A stretch of 9,206 nucleotides of DNA from Candidatus Levyibacteriota bacterium (GTDB lineage: Bacteria > Patescibacteriota > Microgenomatia > Levybacterales > UBA12049): assembly GCA_903872785.1 (NCBI GenBank), contig CAIQLZ010000012.1:1-9206 (forward strand), in the 5' to 3' direction. How positions within the stretch are numbered: the stretch's first letter is position 1; every line of letters begins with the position of its first letter. The translations under genes and the position numbers were made by a program. Of this stretch, positions 6,583 to 9,206 are shown piece by piece. The notes under the pieces are model-generated. The model was not told the origin of the DNA. It made no database searches and saw only the letters and a program-made list of their open reading frames with translations.

Positions 6583-7118
6583 GCGCGAATATTAATCTCC
6601 TTTTACATAGAGACGAAGAATTATTAAAACAGAAAAATAGAATTAAGGGTTTTAATCTGGCTGCAGTGTTGTCCTTAGTGGGTGTTGGGCTAATTTCTAT
6701 TAGTATTTTTTTATTAACTCAATCTGTTGCCATCGAGGCTTCGTCTGCGACAAAAGATCAAGAAAATATTCTAAGAAAAATATTCCAATTCCAAAATCGA
6801 CAAATTAAACTTTTTATTGTAAATAACAGAGTAGAAAATATTGATAAAATTATGAAAACAAAAAAAGATCTTTCGAAGACGACCGGCAGCTTATTGGCAA
6901 AAGTACCTGACGGGTTATCTGTGAATAATTTTGAGATAACTGATAAAGAAGTTATTCTTACCGGTAAATCAGAATCTCTTGCTGTGATCGGTGAATTAAT
7001 AAATAATTTAACAGACATGGTTCGCAAAAATGAAATAATTAAATCATTAACTCTTAGCTCTTTGGCTTTGGAACAAAGTAGCGGTGTCTATACAGTTTCA
7101 GTAAAGTCAGAATTGTGA
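6579..7118 (+). CDS. pilN: Type IV pilus assembly protein PilN
   Basis: PilN is a single-pass (bitopic) membrane protein whose short cytoplasmic N-terminus docks into PilM and whose outer domain pairs with PilO. The protein has 179 residues. NINLL at 4-8 is the conserved PilM-binding motif, followed by a charged stretch, one membrane helix at about 26-48, a coiled-coil-like region (about 60-100, rich in K, E, Q and I), and a ferredoxin-like C-terminal domain with VPDGLSVNNFEITDKEVILTG. Length agrees with the family (about 180-200). Start ATG 6579 lies within the pilM stop (ATGA) and the gene ends one base before pilO. No Shine-Dalgarno is present, so initiation probably depends on coupling. 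Confidence 0.93.
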   Translation: MSANINLLLHRDEELLKQKNRIKGFNLAAVLSLVGVGLISISIFLLTQSVAIEASSATKDQENILRKIFQFQNRQIKLFIVNNRVENIDKIMKTKKDLSKTTGSLLAKVPDGLSVNNFEITDKEVILTGKSESLAVIGELINNLTDMVRKNEIIKSLTLSSLALEQSSGVYTVSVKSEL

Positions 7119-7119
7119 T

Positions 7120-7968
7120 ATGGATGAAAAAATAAACATAGATTTAAAATCTTTAAAATTGATCTTCAAGGAAAATAGGCCTTATATTGCTTCAGTTGTT
7201 CTTGTGTTAGTTTCTATTATTCTTTTTGTTCAATTTGTAATTCCTCAATATCAAGGGTTACTTACAGCCAATAAGCAAGTTGAGGAAATGTCTTCAAGAA
7301 TGGTAACACTAAAGGCAAATCTGGATGTACTAACTAATATTAATGATGAAGTTCTTAATTCACAACTGAAGATGTTAATTTCGGCATTGCCTTTAAGTAA
7401 AGACTTTGTTGCAATTCTAAGTTCTGTCTATTCTGCAGCCCAAAAAGCAGGAGTTAGTCTTGGTAGTTTTTCGATTAAACTAGGTGATGTATCTAAGTCT
7501 GAAAATGGCAAGGGTTTTTCAGTAGTCAAATTAACTGTGCCTATTAATGCAGGTGCTCTGGGGGTAAATAGTTTTATTAGCATTATCAATAAAACATTTC
7601 CCCTGTCGGATGTTACTTCTGTCAAAATAGGAGAAAAATCCTCAGAAGTAGATTTATCTTTTCAATATGCGATATTGAGTGCCTCAAATTATAGTCAAAA
7701 TGCCCGTATAAGCGCTATATCTCAAAAGGGATTGAGGATAATTGCTGAGTTAAGTAATTATGAAAATACTTCTCTTTCTGAATCATCAGGGACTACTGCT
7801 AATTCCGCTTCCCCTATCCCTACGCCTTCTGTTGCTTCTTTTCCGACTGTTACTTCTGTCCCTATTGTCACTTTTGCACCCGTTGCCACTCCATCTTCTG
7901 CTTCTTTCCCGGCTACTTCTGCACCCGTTGCTACAGCTGTGCCTGTTGCTTCTTCAGCGGCTCAGTAA
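7120..7968 (+). CDS. pilO: Type IV pilus assembly protein PilO with Ser/Thr/Ala/Pro-rich C-terminal tail
   Basis: PilO partners PilN in the inner-membrane alignment complex. The 282 residues comprise a short cytoplasmic part, one membrane helix at about 21-42 (PYIASVVLVLVSIILFVQFVIP), a coiled coil at about 48-80, and a ferredoxin-like domain to about residue 216 containing SKDFVAILSSVYSAAQKAGV. Residues 217-282 form a low-complexity tail of Ser, Thr, Ala, Pro and Val with no charged residue after Glu221; APVAT occurs twice (253-257 and 268-272). PilO proteins are usually about 200 residues, so the tail is an addition. PilP and PilQ do not follow, in keeping with a cell that lacks an outer-membrane secretin. 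Its last 15 bases overlap the end of trmD on the other strand. Confidence 0.92.
   Translation: MDEKINIDLKSLKLIFKENRPYIASVVLVLVSIILFVQFVIPQYQGLLTANKQVEEMSSRMVTLKANLDVLTNINDEVLNSQLKMLISALPLSKDFVAILSSVYSAAQKAGVSLGSFSIKLGDVSKSENGKGFSVVKLTVPINAGALGVNSFISIINKTFPLSDVTSVKIGEKSSEVDLSFQYAILSASNYSQNARISAISQKGLRIIAELSNYENTSLSESSGTTANSASPIPTPSVASFPTVTSVPIVTFAPVATPSSASFPATSAPVATAVPVASSAAQ
7834..7934 (+). repeat. Degenerate pyrimidine-rich repeats encoding the PilO tail
   Basis: The 20-mer at 7870-7889 (core GCACCCGTTGC) recurs at 7915-7934 with two mismatches, 45 bp or 15 codons downstream. GCTTCTTTTCCGACT at 7834-7848 recurs at 7900-7914 with two mismatches, 66 bp downstream. Both offsets keep the reading frame. 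The plus strand is strongly C/T-biased here. Such repeats can change length by slippage. Confidence 0.6.
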
Positions 7969-8631
7969 ATCCGGACGGAGTTTACGAGTTGTCTTAAAAG
8001 ATATTTTATCACGCCAAGATTTAATTTTTCCATGATTTCCGCTTAAAAGTATTGCTGGCACACTAAGGCTTTTATATAGATTAGGTTTTGTATATTGAGG
8101 ATATTCCAAAAGCTTTGAAAATGATTCGTTAGAAGTTACTCCTTCTTTTAAAACTCCTTTTACAAGTCTTACTACGGCATCTGCTACAAGCATGGTTGGA
8201 ATTTCTCCTCCTGTAACTATAAAATCTCCAATCGACAGCTCTTCATCTATGAATTTTTTTACCCTTTCATCAATTCCTTCATAATGTCCGCAAATAAGAA
8301 TAAGGTGTTTAAGGTTTGCAAATTCAAAAGCTTTTTTTTGATTAAAAGTTTTGCCGTGCGGACTTAAAAGGACAACTTTCTGTTCAGAGTCTAGTAATTT
8401 TTTTTCTTTTGTTTGAGTAATTGCCTTTTCCAGAACATCAATTCTTAAAATCATTCCATGTCCTCCTCCATATGGCTTATCGTCTACAACTTTATGTCTG
8501 CCGATACCAAAGTCCCTGATATTTACAAGATTTATGCTAATCAATTTTTTTTCTTTTGCATTTTTAACAATGGAGTGATTGAAGGGACCGAAAAACATTT
8601 CGGGGAAAAGAGTAAGAATAGAAATTTTCAT
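7954..8631 (-). CDS. trmD: tRNA (guanine-N1)-methyltransferase TrmD
   Basis: TrmD transfers a methyl group from SAM to N1 of G37 in tRNAs, preventing +1 frameshifting. The 225 residues match the family length. Motifs in order: MKISILTLFPEMF at the start, IRDFGIGRHKVVDDKPYGGG (38-57), then the trefoil-knot SAM site with LLSPHGKTF (88-96), GHYEGIDERV (115-124) and IGDFIVTGGEIP (134-145), and C-terminal LLEYPQYTKP (174-183) and LLSGNHGKIKSW (195-206). At the place of the catalytic Asp (E. coli Asp169, in a DSF motif), this protein reads NESF, and the following loop is one residue shorter than usual, both judged by manual alignment. It starts 7 bp after khpA; rimM, often between these two, is absent. 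The last 15 bases overlap pilO tail to tail, so there is no separate terminator. Confidence 0.96.
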   Translation of the reverse strand: MKISILTLFPEMFFGPFNHSIVKNAKEKKLISINLVNIRDFGIGRHKVVDDKPYGGGHGMILRIDVLEKAITQTKEKKLLDSEQKVVLLSPHGKTFNQKKAFEFANLKHLILICGHYEGIDERVKKFIDEELSIGDFIVTGGEIPTMLVADAVVRLVKGVLKEGVTSNESFSKLLEYPQYTKPNLYKSLSVPAILLSGNHGKIKSWRDKISFKTTRKLRPDLLSR

Positions 8632-8638
8632 ATCGGGG

Positions 8639-8878
8639 TTAGGCGGAGTTTTCTAAAAGAGCAATATTTATTTTTTTATTTTGTTTAATTGCAGAAATCT
8701 TTATAACATTTCTAATAGCTCTTATGACTTTTCCATTTTTCCCGATGATTTTACCCATATCTGATGGTGCGACGGTAATGCTGAAATTTATCATCCCCTG
8801 ATCTTCCTTTTCAGCAATTTCTACTTTTTCCGGATCGTCTACAATTTGACTGACTATATAGCTTAATGCTTTTTTCAT
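8639..8878 (-). CDS. khpA: KH-domain RNA-binding protein KhpA (YlqC family)
   Basis: KhpA is a small single-KH protein that binds RNA, in other bacteria often together with KhpB, and influences cell division and small-RNA biology. The 79 residues consist of an N-terminal helix with a DDPEKVEI segment and a KH core whose GxxG loop is GKNG (46-49) within MGKIIGKNGKVIRAIRNVIK (41-60). Length and position between rpsP and trmD are classical. It starts inside the rpsP stop codon (ATGA on the minus strand, 8875-8878), so its translation is probably coupled to S16. No Shine-Dalgarno is visible. Confidence 0.94.
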   Translation of the reverse strand: MKKALSYIVSQIVDDPEKVEIAEKEDQGMINFSITVAPSDMGKIIGKNGKVIRAIRNVIKISAIKQNKKINIALLENSA

Positions 8879-9117
8879 AGAGAATCTATTTTACCTAAGA
8901 TTTTTTCTACAGTTGAACTTGCCTTTGCTCCTTTGGAAATCCAATAGTTGAATCTTTCTTTATTAACTTCTTTATTTTCGCTTTTTTCTCTTTTTTCATA
9001 CCAGCCGAGAGTTTCTATCGGCTCGCCGTCGCGCCTGGATCTTTTTTCCATAACGACAAAGCGGTATCTTCCCTCACCGCGTTTTCCCATTTTTGACAAT
9101 CTGATTACAACTGACAT
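8875..9117 (-). CDS. rpsP: 30S ribosomal protein S16
   Basis: S16 is a 30S subunit assembly protein. From ATG 9117 it has 80 residues, the normal length: MSVVIRLSKMGKRGEGRYR, RRDGEPIETLGWY and the C-terminal ERFNYWISKGAKASSTVEKIL match the family well. A longer frame from a TTG at 9159 would add 14 residues overlapping the rnc stop and has no family support. Start 9117 also coincides with the predicted transcription start of a promoter lying in the 3' end of rnc, so the mRNA may be leaderless. The gene overlaps khpA by four bases and lies 19 bp after rnc. Confidence 0.96.
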   Translation of the reverse strand: MSVVIRLSKMGKRGEGRYRFVVMEKRSRRDGEPIETLGWYEKREKSENKEVNKERFNYWISKGAKASSTVEKILGKIDSL

Positions 9118-9124
9118 AAGAAGT

Positions 9125-9153
9125 ATTGTATCATTTTTAGACTTTACCCTCAA
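9125..9153 (-). promoter_or_regulatory. Predicted promoter of rpsP-khpA-trmD (extended -10, leaderless)
   Basis: On the minus strand TTGAGG (9153-9148) is a 4/6 -35 box. A 17-bp spacer ends in TGA and is followed by TACAAT (9130-9125), a 5/6 -10 box. Seven bases then separate the -10 from the A of the rpsP ATG at 9117, so transcription would start at or next to the start codon. The -35 lies inside the coding end of rnc and the -10 in the rnc-rpsP gap. Confidence 0.6.
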
Positions 9154-9206
9154 GGGCAATTTTGGCCGCAGATTCCTCGGCTATTTGTTTTGATTTGCCT
9201 GTTCCC
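9137..9206 (-). CDS. rnc: Ribonuclease III, C-terminal end only (window edge)
   Basis: Only the last 22 residues are inside the window: GTGKSKQIAEESAAKIALE, then GKV and a TAA stop at 9137-9139. This is the second helix of a double-stranded RNA-binding domain (consensus GxGxSKKxAExxAAxxAL), in which the KSK lysines contact the RNA backbone. In bacteria such a C-terminal domain, in a gene just upstream of rpsP, most likely belongs to RNase III, which processes rRNA precursors. Another dsRBD protein cannot be excluded from so short a piece. Too short to be seen as a separate long reading frame. Confidence 0.8.
   Translation of the reverse strand, partial: GTGKSKQIAEESAAKIALEGKV

Noticed and set aside
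7760..8035. Leucine-rich 91-residue plus-strand frame
   Set aside because: It is the shifted reading of the C/T-rich PilO tail, which turns Ser/Pro/Ala codons into Leu codons, and it runs into the 3' end of trmD. No start signal or family resemblance.
8948..9193. 81-residue plus-strand frame opposite rpsP and rnc
   Set aside because: It is the antisense shadow of two confidently identified genes with no promoter or recognisable motif.

Overview
The window is an AT-rich bacterial segment that reads as one long type IV pilus (T4P) assembly locus on the plus strand (1-7968). It meets, tail to tail, a small ribosome/tRNA-modification operon on the minus strand (7954-9206). The likely source is a Candidate Phyla Radiation (Patescibacteria) genome, perhaps of the Microgenomates type. 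Reasons: a compact PilC/PilD/pilins/PilMNO set without PilP or PilQ (no outer-membrane secretin), pilins of the GFTLIELL...INP style, a shortened rpsP-khpA-trmD operon without rimM, and tightly packed genes. TGA is used as an ordinary stop (pilins 2 and 3, pilM, pilN, trmD, rpsP), which argues against the UGA=Gly groups (Gracilibacteria, Absconditabacteria). The lineage call is inference.

Plus strand: the 3' part of pilC (1-1071); a probable major pilin behind its own promoter (1129-1596); prepilin peptidase pilD (1619-2413); two GspG-like pilins (about 2287-2919 and 2916-3380); a cysteine-rich PilV/GspI-like minor pilin (3377-3889); a 132-bp gap with a G-free, C-rich tract and a new promoter; a PilW/GspJ-like pilin (4022-4654); a second promoter overlapping a small inverted repeat; a PilX/GspK-like pilin (4720-5544); then pilM, pilN and pilO. 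PilM (actin-like, cytoplasmic) should bind the N-terminus of PilN; PilN and PilO form the inner-membrane alignment complex; PilC is the platform on which pilins, cleaved by PilD, are assembled. PilV-, PilW- and PilX-like pilins in this order mirror the GspI-J-K tip complex of type II secretion.

Minus strand: the last 22 codons of rnc (RNase III), then rpsP (S16), khpA (KH-domain RNA-binding protein) and trmD (tRNA m1G37 methyltransferase). trmD and pilO end in each other with a 15-bp convergent overlap.

Main observations: (1) the pilin after pilD has no usable short start and needs either a 39-residue leader buried in pilD, a -1 frameshift on a T6 run, or a sequence error; (2) all six mature pilins carry an even number of cysteines; (3) four promoters share a TTGA -35 box and an extended TGn -10, with very short or absent 5' leaders, and no gene start has a convincing Shine-Dalgarno; (4) PilO carries a 61-residue charge-free Ser/Thr/Ala/Pro/Val tail; (5) the PilX-like pilin lacks Glu5, as expected for a tip subunit. 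I see no rRNA, tRNA, CRISPR array or mobile element. The largest gene-free stretch is 132 bp.
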